From Rhodospirillales bacterium (GTDB taxonomy: Bacteria; Pseudomonadota; Alphaproteobacteria; Rhodospirillales; Magnetospirillaceae), in NCBI GenBank assembly GCA_015654615.1, contig JAATGN010000139.1, positions 1 to 34,624 on the forward strand: a DNA stretch of 34,624 nt. The letters run 5' to 3'. How positions within the stretch are numbered: the first letter of the stretch is position 1; each line of letters opens with the position of its first letter. A program made the translations under genes and the position numbers. Below, piece by piece: positions 1 through 8,300 of the stretch. The notes beneath the pieces were generated by a model that had not been told where the DNA came from, did no database searches, and saw only the letters and a list, made by a program, of their open reading frames with translations.

Positions 1-673
1 AATTAGAACCGGAACCAACGCCGATATTCGCGCCATTTCCGCGGAAATTTACGTTATTGTTTCCATTTCCTAGCGATATGTTCGTTGGGCTGGCCACGAC
101 ATCAAAAACCCAATTGGCATTCGGGTTCGCAGGATCGTAGGCTCCCCATTGAAGGCTTGGCACGTTGATCACCGCATAGGGATCAGAGGTACCTCCACTT
201 GAGCCGCCAGATCCGTGAGTACTCGATCCGGTAATGGTGGCCCCTGTCAAAAAATACGGGAGCAAATCAGGAGTCGCCAAACCCGAAATGGCGGACGGAT
301 CCCCACCATCGGCCGACGTAATGGTGACCGACGTTGTAATTGTTCCATTAGCGTTGTGGGTTTCCGTCCACGTGATCGTTGATCCATCATCGCCATTTAT
401 GTTGGATGTCGACTTGCTAAGGATGCCCTGCGCTTTACCAATTACGACTGTTGTCGATGATTTATAGCTATCTTTTGTTGTTATTACGATAGAGCCATCC
501 GGCTTTGTTTCCGTGGTCGTTATCTGATTGGCCAAGTTGGGCGATGACGTCGTCGTGACGATCGACCCATCCAAATTTTCCGTGGTCGTTGTTGTCGTCG
601 TGCCGTCAGGAGTTGTTGTCGTGCTCTGAACGACGATTGACCCATCCGGGTTTGTTGTTGTCGTTACAATCAT
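1..673 (-). CDS. Thr-rich, probable type I secreted protein (N-terminus only)
   Basis: The frame is open from ATG at 673 to the window edge, giving 224 residues without a stop. A strong Shine-Dalgarno GGAGGA at 681-686 fixes the start. No signal peptide is visible, as expected for a type I substrate. Residues 1-70 are extremely Thr-rich, with runs of four to seven Thr interrupted by PDGS, PDGT and LDGS motifs near residues 9, 22, 34 and 58. A Gly/Ser linker lies near 150-162. Residues 200-224 (LGNGNNNVNF, then GNGANIGVGSGSN) resemble Gly/Asn-rich RTX-like beta-roll repeats. It is the last visible gene after the hlyB and hlyD homologues on the same strand, which suggests it is their cargo, perhaps an adhesin or surface protein. 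Its base composition is lower in GC than its neighbours. The C-terminus, where a type I signal would lie, is outside the window, so the cargo role is inferred. Confidence 0.75.
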   Translation of the reverse strand, partial: MIVTTTTNPDGSIVVQSTTTTPDGTTTTTTTENLDGSIVTTTSSPNLANQITTTETKPDGSIVITTKDSYKSSTTVVIGKAQGILSKSTSNINGDDGSTITWTETHNANGTITTSVTITSADGGDPSAISGLATPDLLPYFLTGATITGSSTHGSGGSSGGTSDPYAVINVPSLQWGAYDPANPNANWVFDVVASPTNISLGNGNNNVNFRGNGANIGVGSGSN

Positions 674-803
674 TTTCTATTCCTCCAGCCTCCACACGGC
701 ACAGTCTTGTCTTCAATCGTCCTCAGTTGTCATTCTGAGTCGGCCATCTTCCGGTACATCCTCGATGAGGAATAAGGACACCGACGCATTCCTTTCAAAA
801 TAC

Positions 804-2351
804 TCATCGTTCCCTCAAACTCTCATCCCGATAGCGCAACACCGGATCCAGCACATATTCGATCACCCTGCGTTTGCCGGTCTTGATCTCCGCCGTCACC
901 ACCATGCCGGGCGTCAGCGCCACGTCCAGGCCGTCGACCCGGATGGTATCGGCCGACGGCCTGATCCGCACCGAATAGACTGCCCCTTGGCCCTCTGCCG
1001 TCTGTCCCGTACTGCTGTTGGCGCTGCCGTTGGTGGCCCCAGGGCGGCGTTGCGTCGGATCGCTGTCGGGTCCCTGCACGGCATCGCCGGAGACCGTCTG
1101 CACGGTTCCCGGCACCGTGCCGTAGCGGGTGAAGGGGAAGCTCTCCACCTTGATCTCGACGGCCTGGCCCGGCCGCACGAAGCCGGCATCCTTGTTGGGC
1201 AGCGCCGCTTCGACGGCGATACCCTCGTTCTCCGGCACGATCATCAGCACCGGCTGGGCCTGGCTGACCACGGCGCCGGGGGCATGCACCGCCAGCTGCT
1301 GCACGACGCCGTCGACCGGCGCGGTCAGCTTATACAGGCGGTCGCGATCGACGGCCTTGGCCAGGTCCTGGGACAGGCTGGCCGCCTTCTGCTCGGCGTC
1401 GGCCCGCTGGGTCAGGGCGTCGCCGCGGAATTGCGCCTCGGCCTGGCGCAGCCGCTCGGAGACATTGTTGATGGCGGAGTCCGCCTCCGTCAGCTTGTGG
1501 CGGGCGCCCTCCAGCTCCTGGGTGCGGTCGATGTGCTCCTGCTCGACCTTCAGATAGTCGGTGCGCGATTGCCAGCCGAGGTCGGACATCTCACGTTTGG
1601 TTTTGGCCTGTTCGCTCAGCAGGGGCACCGTCCGTTCCAGGCGCAGGATGTCGGCCTCGGTGGCCCGCCGCTCGGCCTGTTTCTGGCGGCGTTCCTGTTC
1701 CAGGGCCTCGATGGTGGCCCGATGGTCGGCCAGGCGTTGGCGCAGGGTCAGGCGATGGACGGCGAGGATTTGGGATAGATCGGCGTCCCACCCCACCCCC
1801 GACCCCGCCCCATCAAGGGGAGGGGAGACGAATTCGGCCGGCAGCGCGATGTCGTCCCGCCCATCGACCAGGGCCTTCAGGCGGGCGACGGTGACCACCT
1901 GTTCCAACCGTTCGCGCCGCAGGCGGGCGACGTCGGCCTCGGTGGCCGCCGGGTTCAGCTCGATGAGGATCTGTCCCGCCCTGACCCGGTCGCCGTCGGC
2001 CACATGGATGGCGGCCACCGTCGCCGCCTCGGCCGGCGCCACCGGCTTGGTCTTGCCGCCGGGGATGATCCGTCCGGGCGCCGTGGCGTGGATGTCGACT
2101 TCGCCCAAACAGGCCCAGGCCAGGGCCGCCGAAAACAGCGCCATGACCAGCCACAGGGTGCCGCGACCGAGCGGCGAGGCCGGCGTTTCGATGATCTCGA
2201 TGGCGGCGGGAAGAAAGGCCAGTTCGTCGGCGGTGCGGAGGAGCAGCCGGGGGCGCAGCGTCTCCAACGACCAGGCGGCCTGCCAGATGGCGATATGCCG
2301 ACGCAGGGGCTCCAGACGCATGAGGAGGGAGTCGCTGCTGAACAAGGTCAT
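804..2351 (-). CDS. HlyD-family membrane fusion protein of type I secretion system
   Basis: This 515-residue periplasmic adaptor links the inner-membrane ABC exporter to an outer-membrane channel. A cytoplasmic N-terminus of about 64 residues is followed by one membrane segment near 65-83 (LWLVMALFSAALAWACLG). Then come the first lipoyl half near 88-135 (APGRIIPGG, VADGDRVRAGQILIEL), a long coiled coil of about 195-345, and the second lipoyl half and beta-barrel near 355-430 (LTAPVDGVVQQLAVHAPGAVV). This is the canonical order. Residues about 175-190 (SPPLDGAGSGVGW) are encoded by an inserted GC-rich palindromic repeat. The ATG at 2351 abuts the end of the GxxExxY-bearing insertion, leaving only a weak ribosome site (GGTGA). 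The exporter gene lies upstream beyond that insertion and the Thr-rich cargo starts 130 bp downstream. A TolC-like partner is not in the window. Confidence 0.93.
   Translation of the reverse strand: MTLFSSDSLLMRLEPLRRHIAIWQAAWSLETLRPRLLLRTADELAFLPAAIEIIETPASPLGRGTLWLVMALFSAALAWACLGEVDIHATAPGRIIPGGKTKPVAPAEAATVAAIHVADGDRVRAGQILIELNPAATEADVARLRRERLEQVVTVARLKALVDGRDDIALPAEFVSPPLDGAGSGVGWDADLSQILAVHRLTLRQRLADHRATIEALEQERRQKQAERRATEADILRLERTVPLLSEQAKTKREMSDLGWQSRTDYLKVEQEHIDRTQELEGARHKLTEADSAINNVSERLRQAEAQFRGDALTQRADAEQKAASLSQDLAKAVDRDRLYKLTAPVDGVVQQLAVHAPGAVVSQAQPVLMIVPENEGIAVEAALPNKDAGFVRPGQAVEIKVESFPFTRYGTVPGTVQTVSGDAVQGPDSDPTQRRPGATNGSANSSTGQTAEGQGAVYSVRIRPSADTIRVDGLDVALTPGMVVTAEIKTGKRRVIEYVLDPVLRYRDESLRER
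1787..1829. repeat. GC-rich palindromic repeat remnant, in frame within hlyD
   Basis: The segment carries CCCACCCC-type and GGGGAGGGGAG-type blocks that also appear, in a longer and more symmetrical form, inside the neighbouring exporter gene at 4782-4859. It encodes a Gly/Pro-rich stretch (SPPLDGAGSGVGW) at about residues 175-190 of the adaptor, just before the coiled coil, and leaves the frame open. I read it as a decayed copy of a palindromic repeat family. Confidence 0.7.
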
Positions 2352-2357
2352 TTCTCA

Positions 2358-2457
2358 TTCACCACGGAGGCACGGAGGACACGGAGGAAGGAAAGAGAGA
2401 AAGATGAAATATTGCGGGCAAAGCCCGCCAGAGCCTCTTCTCCGTAACTCCATGGTG
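2358..2457. repeat. Short gene-less repeat copy at the left end of the insertion
   Basis: It consists of a left arm (TTCACCACGGAGGCACGG...), a central hairpin GCGGGCAAAGCCCGC near 2414, and a degenerate right arm (CTTCTCCGTAACTCCATGG). The layout of arm, A/G-rich stretch, ATTGC hairpin and reverse arm matches the copy at 7112-7224, which marks the two as members of one family about 100-113 bp long. Confidence 0.6.
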
Positions 2458-2894
2458 AGCCTTCCCGTGGGAGCTTGCTCATAGGACGAACCTCTTCAGG
2501 CCGTCTTTGAGGCGGACGGTATTGAAGTTCATCAGCAGCCCGACCTTGTGACCACTCAGACGCAGATACGTCAGGATTTGGGCTTCATGAATCGGAAGCA
2601 GCCGTTCGACGGCCTTGAGTTCGATGATCAGGTCATTTTCGACCAGGACATCCAGGCGATAACCGCAATCAAGCCGAACCTTCTTGTAGCGGACGGGAAG
2701 ATCCACCTGCCGTCTGAACGCCAACCCAGCCTCCTCCAACTCAAAGCAAAGGCATTCCTCATAGGCGGATTCCAGAAGCCCGGGTCCAAGCTGTCGATGC
2801 ACATCGATCGCCAATCCCACAACGCGTTCGCTCAAGGCATGTCCATGCCGCAGCCCCGGTTTCTTCTCCGTGTCCTCCGTGTCTCCGTGGTGAA
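2358..2894. mobile_element. Repeat-bounded insertion carrying a GxxExxY gene
   Basis: The ends are 29-bp inverted repeats at 2358-2386 and 2866-2894 that match at 28 of 29 positions. Each arm starts TTCACCACGGAG and continues with tandem CACGGAGGA units. The arms sit almost exactly between the exporter stop (2903) and the adaptor start (2351). Between them lie a GxxExxY gene and a shorter repeat copy (2358-2457). No target duplication or transposase was identified, so mobility is inferred from structure and from related gene-less copies elsewhere in the window. Confidence 0.6.
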
Positions 2895-2913
2895 CCAATT
2901 CTTCAAACGACAT
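2479..2913 (-). CDS. GxxExxY family protein, PD-(D/E)XK nuclease-like
   Basis: Counting from ATG 2913 gives 144 residues. That start is preceded by AGGAGG six bases upstream, inside the last codons of the exporter gene, so the two overlap by 11 bp and are probably translationally coupled. An ATG at 2931 is also in frame. The first residues after the start (VHHGDTEDTEKK) are translated from the repeat arm. The conserved core follows: LGPGLLESAYEECL carries the family's G-x-x-E-x-x-Y motif, and RLDVLVENDLIIELKAV carries the Asp and Glu-x-Lys triad of PD-(D/E)XK nucleases. The core could also start at a TTG near 2835. Proteins of this family are about 120-140 residues and their role is not established. 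The location between transporter and adaptor has nothing to do with secretion and looks like an insertion. Confidence 0.88.
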   Translation of the reverse strand: MSFEELVHHGDTEDTEKKPGLRHGHALSERVVGLAIDVHRQLGPGLLESAYEECLCFELEEAGLAFRRQVDLPVRYKKVRLDCGYRLDVLVENDLIIELKAVERLLPIHEAQILTYLRLSGHKVGLLMNFNTVRLKDGLKRFVL

Positions 2914-5191
2914 GGCCGGCCTCCTGGGCAAACCACAGCTGGGCGTAGCGGCCGTTCTGGGACAGCAGCAGGTCGTGCGGCCCCTGTTCGACGATCTCGC
3001 CTTTTTCCAGTACGATGATGCGGTCGCAATCGCGGACAGCGCTCAAACGGTGGGCGATGACGAACACCGTCCGGCCGCGGCACATGGCTTTCATGTTGCG
3101 GCGAATCTCGGCCTCGGATTCATAGTCGAGGGCGGACGTCGCCTCGTCGAAGATCAGGATACGGGGATTGGTGATCAGGGCGCGGGCGATGGCGATGCGT
3201 TGGCGCTGGCCGCCGGACAGATTGGCGCCGCGTTCCACCACCATGGTGTCGTAGGCTTCCGGCAGCTCCAGGATGAAGTCGTGGGCTGCCGCCATCCGGG
3301 CCGCCGCCATCACCGTTTCCATCGGCAGGGCCGGATTGACCAGGGCGATGTTCTCGCGGATGGTGCGGTTGAACAGGACGTTCTCCTGCAGGACGACGCC
3401 GATCTGCCGGCGCAGCCAGGCGGTGTCGACCAGGGCCAGGTCGAGCCCGTCGACCATGACGCGCCCCGACTCCGGCAGGTAAAGGCGCTGGATCAGCTTG
3501 GCCAGCGTGCTTTTGCCGGAGCCGGAGCGGCCGACGATGGCGACGCTCTCGCCGGGTGTGACCTCCAGATCGAAATTCTTCAGCACCGGCTCGCGATCGA
3601 GAGAATAGCGGAAGGTGACGTTCTTGCAGGAGACCGCGCCCTGGATGGCCGGCAGGTTGGAGCGGCTGCCCGGATTGCGCTCGGTCGGCGTGTTGAGGAT
3701 GTCGCCGAGGCGGTCGACCGAGACCCGCATCTGCTGGAAATCCTGCCACAGCTGGGCCAGACGCAACACCGGCGAGGCGACGCGGCCCGACAACATGTTG
3801 AAGGCGACCAAGCCGCCGATGGTCAGGTCGCCATCCATCACCGCCCTGGCGCCCAGCCACAAGACCAGCACCATCTGCGCCTTGCTGATGAACTGAGCGA
3901 CCTGCGACGCCATGGCGTTCAGATTCTGCACCTTGAAGGAGGCGCCGACATAGGCGGCCAGCTGGCTTTCCCACTTGCGCTGCATCTGCGGTTCGACCGC
4001 CATCGCCTTGCACGTCTCGGCGGCGCCCACCGTTTCGACCAGGAAGGCCTGGTTCTCGGCGCCATGCTGGAATTTCCGATCGATGCGGCGCTTCAACACC
4101 GGGGTGACCAGCAGCGATAGGACAACATAGAGCGGAATGGTGCCGAGCACGATCCAGGTCAGCGTCGCCGAATAGAGGAACATCACCACGAAGAAGACCA
4201 CGGTGAAGGCCAGATCGATCACCAGCGTCACCGCCGAACCGGTGAGGAAATTGCGGATATTCTCCAGTTCGCGCACCCGGGCCACCGTGATGCCGGCCTG
4301 GCGCACGGCGAAGTAGGAAAAGGGCAGGCTGATCAGATGGCGATAGAGATTGGCTCCCAATTCGACGTCGATGCGGCTGGTGGTGTGGCTGAACACGAAA
4401 GAGCGGGCGGCCCCCAGCAGGACCTCGAACAGCGAGACGATGCCGAGGCCGATCATCAGCACGTCGAGGGACGACAGGCCGCGATGCACCAGCACCTTGT
4501 CGGTCACCACCTGGAAGAACAGCGGCGTCACCAGGCCCATCAACTGCAGGAAGAACGAGCCGGCCAGCACCTCGGCCAGCAGGCGCCGGTATTTGACCAC
4601 TGCCGGAATGAACCAGGAGAGGTCGAAGCCGCGGGCCGGCCCGGCCAGGGCCTCGCGGTGGGTGAGGAAGATCAGTTGGCCGCTCCACAGGGCTTCGATT
4701 TCTTCCCGGGTCTTTACTTCGGGAGTGGTGGCCCGCGGGTCGTGGACCAGGAGTTTTCCTGATTCTACGTCATCCGGCTTGCCCCCCACCCCAGCCCTCC
4801 CCACGAGGGGGAGGGAGTCATGGTCAGGACTCCCCTCCCCTTGATGGGGTGGGGTGGGAGCAGCAAAGAACCGGGCGAAAACCACGAAGGTCCCGTCGGC
4901 AAGCGGCGCGATGGCGGGCAGCGGGGCGCGATCGAGGCGATCCCAGCGGCTGCGCGACAGGCGGGCCAGCAAGCCGTGCCGCTTGGCGCAGCGGATGATG
5001 TCGCCGCTGTCGAAGCGGGCCTCGGCCTTGCCATGCTGGTGACGGAGCTGCGCGGGGTCGACCGGCCTCTGGAAAAAGCCCAGCAGCAGGGCCAGGCAGC
5101 CCGCCCCCGTATCCCGCAAGGCAGGATCGGAGTCCTCCGCCGCATGATGCAATCCCTCCGGCACGCGTCCACCCCACCAGGTTGCGGTCAT
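2903..5191 (-). CDS. Type I secretion ABC transporter (HlyB/LapB-like) with C39-like domain
   Basis: This 762-residue inner-membrane exporter energises secretion of the cargo. Residues 1-105 form a C39 peptidase-like domain. The segment DTGAGCLALLL has Thr where the catalytic Cys is expected, so the domain probably binds rather than cleaves the substrate, as in HlyB. A repeat-encoded insert (PTPPHQGEG, then LPLVGRAGVGG) occupies about 111-139, between this domain and the membrane region. The transmembrane domain spans about 190-480. The nucleotide-binding domain has Walker A GRSGSGKST at 554, signature LSGGQ at 658, Walker B ILIFDEATSALD near 678 and the switch His at 714. All key ATPase residues are intact. 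Only ATG 5191 fits, because a TGA lies two codons upstream in frame. No clear ribosome site precedes it. Confidence 0.95.
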   Translation of the reverse strand: MTATWWGGRVPEGLHHAAEDSDPALRDTGAGCLALLLGFFQRPVDPAQLRHQHGKAEARFDSGDIIRCAKRHGLLARLSRSRWDRLDRAPLPAIAPLADGTFVVFARFFAAPTPPHQGEGSPDHDSLPLVGRAGVGGKPDDVESGKLLVHDPRATTPEVKTREEIEALWSGQLIFLTHREALAGPARGFDLSWFIPAVVKYRRLLAEVLAGSFFLQLMGLVTPLFFQVVTDKVLVHRGLSSLDVLMIGLGIVSLFEVLLGAARSFVFSHTTSRIDVELGANLYRHLISLPFSYFAVRQAGITVARVRELENIRNFLTGSAVTLVIDLAFTVVFFVVMFLYSATLTWIVLGTIPLYVVLSLLVTPVLKRRIDRKFQHGAENQAFLVETVGAAETCKAMAVEPQMQRKWESQLAAYVGASFKVQNLNAMASQVAQFISKAQMVLVLWLGARAVMDGDLTIGGLVAFNMLSGRVASPVLRLAQLWQDFQQMRVSVDRLGDILNTPTERNPGSRSNLPAIQGAVSCKNVTFRYSLDREPVLKNFDLEVTPGESVAIVGRSGSGKSTLAKLIQRLYLPESGRVMVDGLDLALVDTAWLRRQIGVVLQENVLFNRTIRENIALVNPALPMETVMAAARMAAAHDFILELPEAYDTMVVERGANLSGGQRQRIAIARALITNPRILIFDEATSALDYESEAEIRRNMKAMCRGRTVFVIAHRLSAVRDCDRIIVLEKGEIVEQGPHDLLLSQNGRYAQLWFAQEAGHVV
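4782..4859. repeat. GC-rich palindromic repeat, in frame within hlyB-like gene
   Basis: It is an inverted repeat of C-rich blocks (CCCCCCACCCCAGCCC, then CTCCCC) answered by GGGGTGGGGTGGGAG, with an inner GAGGGGGAGGGAGTC hairpin. It translates to a Pro/Gly-rich linker between the C39-like and membrane domains. The related copy at 1787-1829 shows that the same family inserted in two adjacent genes. Confidence 0.75.
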
Positions 5192-5207
5192 GCATCAGAA
5201 GACATGT

Positions 5208-5237
5208 TTTATAGGCATGTTTTTCACCTTCTGTTAA
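5208..5237 (-). promoter_or_regulatory. Candidate sigma70-type promoter of the type I secretion operon
   Basis: On the minus strand TTAACA (5237-5232) and TATAAA (5213-5208) are 18 bp apart and close to consensus. Transcription would start near 5201, only about 10 bases before the ATG at 5191, giving an almost leaderless mRNA. That fits the missing ribosome site. It is predicted by eye only. Confidence 0.45.
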
Positions 5238-5238
5238 C

Positions 5239-5287
5239 TATGGAGAAGGCTATCCATGACCTTTGGCGAAGGTCTTATGGAGAAGGC
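5239..5287. promoter_or_regulatory. Direct repeats flanking a palindrome in the divergent control region
   Basis: The exact 12-mer TATGGAGAAGGC occurs at 5239-5250 and 5276-5287. Between the copies is the inverted repeat GACCTT-5 bp-AAGGTC (5258-5274). The block lies between the divergent secretion operon and the TPR gene, just upstream of the proposed hlyB promoter, so it could bind a regulator of both. No regulator gene is adjacent. Confidence 0.35.
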
Positions 5288-5321
5288 CATAGGCCGCCGA
5301 CCGCGCACTGTGGCCATGTTG

Positions 5322-5339
5322 CCATCACCTTGGTGATGG
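5322..5339. promoter_or_regulatory. Palindrome upstream of the TPR gene
   Basis: CCATCACC and GGTGATGG are perfect 8-bp arms separated by TT. They lie 40 bp before the ATG at 5380 and 24 bp before its ribosome site, so the palindrome could be an operator or an mRNA hairpin in the leader. Confidence 0.35.
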
Positions 5340-5379
5340 GATAGCAAGACGGCTGAGCCCTTCGGAGGAAAACAGTCCG

Positions 5380-8300
5380 ATGCCCGCATCCTCCCCACCC
5401 ATCCACGCCGTCGACATCGCCAATTTCGGGGCCGCCGCCTTGACCCGGCGAGGCCGGGAGGCCATGGGACGCGGCCTGGTCCATCACCGGGCCGGGCACT
5501 TCAGGGAGGCGATCGCCGCCTATGACGAGGCCTTGGCGGCGGCGCCGGACAAGATCGCCGCGCTGGTCAACAAAGGCGTGGCACTTCGCCTCCTGGGACG
5601 CGCGGCGGAAGCGATGGCCTGCTACTGGCGGGCCTTGGCGATCGACCCCGACAATCTGCAAACCTGGTGCAATGCCGGCAATGCCTTGCTCGACCTGGGG
5701 CGGACCGAGGAAGCCCAGGTGGCGCTGGAGACGGCGCTTCGCAAGGGGCCGCTGATCGCCGAGACCTGGCTGGCCCTGGGCAATGTCCTGGTGCGCCGCG
5801 AGCGGTTCGACGCCGCCGAGGCGTGCTTGCGCCGTGCGGTGAGGTTGGCGCCCGACAATATTGCCGCCCATCTGCAACTGGCCGGCCTGCTGGAGCCGCG
5901 AAAGCCGGAGGCGGCCCTGGCGGTGTTCGCCGCCTTGCGCAAGCTGGCCCCGGCCGAACCGGCGGCCCACAGCGGGAGCGGCCAGGCGCTGATCAGTTTG
6001 GGCCGGCTCGACGAGGCCGAGCCTTTCCTGCGCCATGCGCTGCAATTGGACGGCAATCATCTCGACGCCCATCTGGGTCTGGCCCGCCTGCTGCTGCTGA
6101 AGGGCGATCTGGCCGCCGGCTGGGCGGAATACGAATGGCGCCGCAAGAAGTCGGAGGGGCGGTACCCTAAGCTGCCCGGCGCCGAGTGGGATGGCGCGGA
6201 TCCCACCGGCAAGACCATCCTGGTCTATGCCGAACAGGGCTTCGGCGACACCATCCAGTTCGTCCGCCTGCTGCCGCTGCTGGCGGAGAAGGGCGCCCGG
6301 GTCGTCGTGGTCTGCCAGAAATCGCTGCTTCAGCTGATCCAACGGGTCAAGGGCGTCACCAGTGCCCAGGCGGTGTGGAAGCCGCTGCCGGCCTATGATT
6401 TCTGGATCCCGCTGCTGTCCTTGCCGGGCCGCCTGGGGATCACGGCGGACAACATCCCGGCGGAAGTGCCCTATCTGCCGATTCCTTTTCGTCGTTCCCG
6501 CGAAAGCGGGAATCCAGCGGACCGTATGGATCCCCGCTTTCGCAGGGATGACGAAAAAAATGAGACCTGTCTGCCGGCCCCCCTCGGCACCAGGCTGCGG
6601 GTCGGGCTGGCCTGGGCCGGCAGCCCGACCCATGGACATGACCAGGACCGTTCGGCCGGCCTGGAAACCCTGCTGCCGCTGACCGGCGTCACGGGCACGG
6701 CCTTTTACAGCCTGCAGGCCGGTCCGCGCGCCGCCGATCTGGGGAAGTTCGCCCATCCGGCCCTGATCGCCGGCCCGCGACGGCCGCTGGAGGACTTCGC
6801 CGAGACGGCCGCCCTCGTCGCCGGCCTGGATCTGGTCATCACGGTCGACACCGCCGTCGCCCATCTGGCCGGCGCCCTGGGCAAGGCGGCGTGGGTGCTG
6901 ATTCCTTGTCCGCCGGACTGGCGCTGGCAGACCGGGCGGGACGACAGCCCTTGGTATCCGACCATGCGGCTGTTCCGGCAAAGCGAGTCCGGCGAATGGG
7001 GGCCGGTGGTCGATCGCCTGGTCGGGGAATTGCAGACGCTTGCTGCGTCGCGGCCGCTGCCGGCGGGGGAAGAGGCCGAGATCGTCGTGCATTCGGTTTT
7101 TTCAAAGGAAATTCACCACGAAGACACGGAGGACACGGAGGAAAAGAAAGCGGAAAAAAAGGAATTATTGCCGGCTTTGCCGGCGATCGAATCTCCTCCG
7201 TGCTCTCCGTGTCTCCGTGGTGAAAATACTCTTACACCAAGGTTCCGCATGACGGCGCCGCGCTCGTTCCTGTCCGATCCGGGCATCAGATATCTGGTCC
7301 ACCGGGAACGGGCCGGGGCCGGTTATGAATATGCGACGCGCAGCTTCCTCGACGCCCATCTGCAGCCGGGCGACCTGTTCATCGACGTCGGGGCCCATTG
7401 GGGCATCATGTCGCTGCAGGCGGTAACCCGCTGGCCGGGGAAGGTGGAGGTCCTGGCGATCGAACCGTCGCCCGGCAACCTGCCTTATCTCCGCCGCTGG
7501 ATCGACGACAATGGCGTCGCCGGCCATGTCGAGGTGGTCGGCGCGGCGGCCTCCGACGTCGCCGGCCGGGGAGAGTTGCGGCCGGAAAGCACCATGGGCC
7601 ACAGCCTGATCAAGACCGCGGCGGGGACCATCCCGGTGGTGACGATCGACGGCCTGCTGGCCGAACGTCCGCACCTCGACGGTCGGCGCGTCGTCGTCAA
7701 GATCGACGTCGAAGGCTTCGAGCCCGAGGCGATCCAGGGCATGGCGAAACTGCTGGCGACGGGGCGGGTCGCCGCGGTGATCTGGGAACGCGGCATCGAA
7801 TATGACAAACCCGAGGGGCAGAAGCGTCTGAAAAAGCTGCGAGCCCGATTCGACGACTTGGGATTCACCGCCTGGCGGTTCGCCTCGGAGGACGCGGCCG
7901 GTCGGCTGGTGCCGTTCGTCGAACCGGGAGAGCGCGGCAATATCTTCGAACTGGCCCCCGGCCTCGTCCCCGAGCCCGGCTACGGCCTGCCGAGGTTGCC
8001 GGCTCCGGCCCAGCCGGACGATCCGGCCCTGGACGCCGCCTTGCAGGCCCGGACATCGTTCCAGGCCAGCGTCGCCGCGCACAAAGCCGGCCAGGGCAAG
8101 GAGGCCCTGGCTCTTTATGCCCAAGCCGCCGGGCTGGACGCCACCCTCGGCGAACTGTTCAACAATCTGGGCGTGACCTTGCGCAGCATGGAACGCCTGC
8201 CGGCGGCGGAGGCCAGCTATCGCCGCGCCCTGGCATTGTCCCCGGACGATGCCGGCGTGCTGTCCAATCTGGGCAATGTGGTGCGCGAACAGGGGCGGCT

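Noticed and set aside
2903-3083. Active C39 protease in the hlyB-like protein
   Set aside because: The expected catalytic Cys position holds Thr (DTGAGC), so a bacteriocin-type processing exporter is not supported; the motif lies at the gene's 5' end near 5100.
5275-7092. Leftward open frame of 605 codons opposite the TPR gene
   Set aside because: It is a Gln/Gly/Arg-rich shadow; the other strand has clear TPR and transferase motifs.
7112-7224. CRISPR-like repeats from the iterated CACGGAGGA units
   Set aside because: The units are contiguous and inverted, with no spacers of even length and no cas genes.
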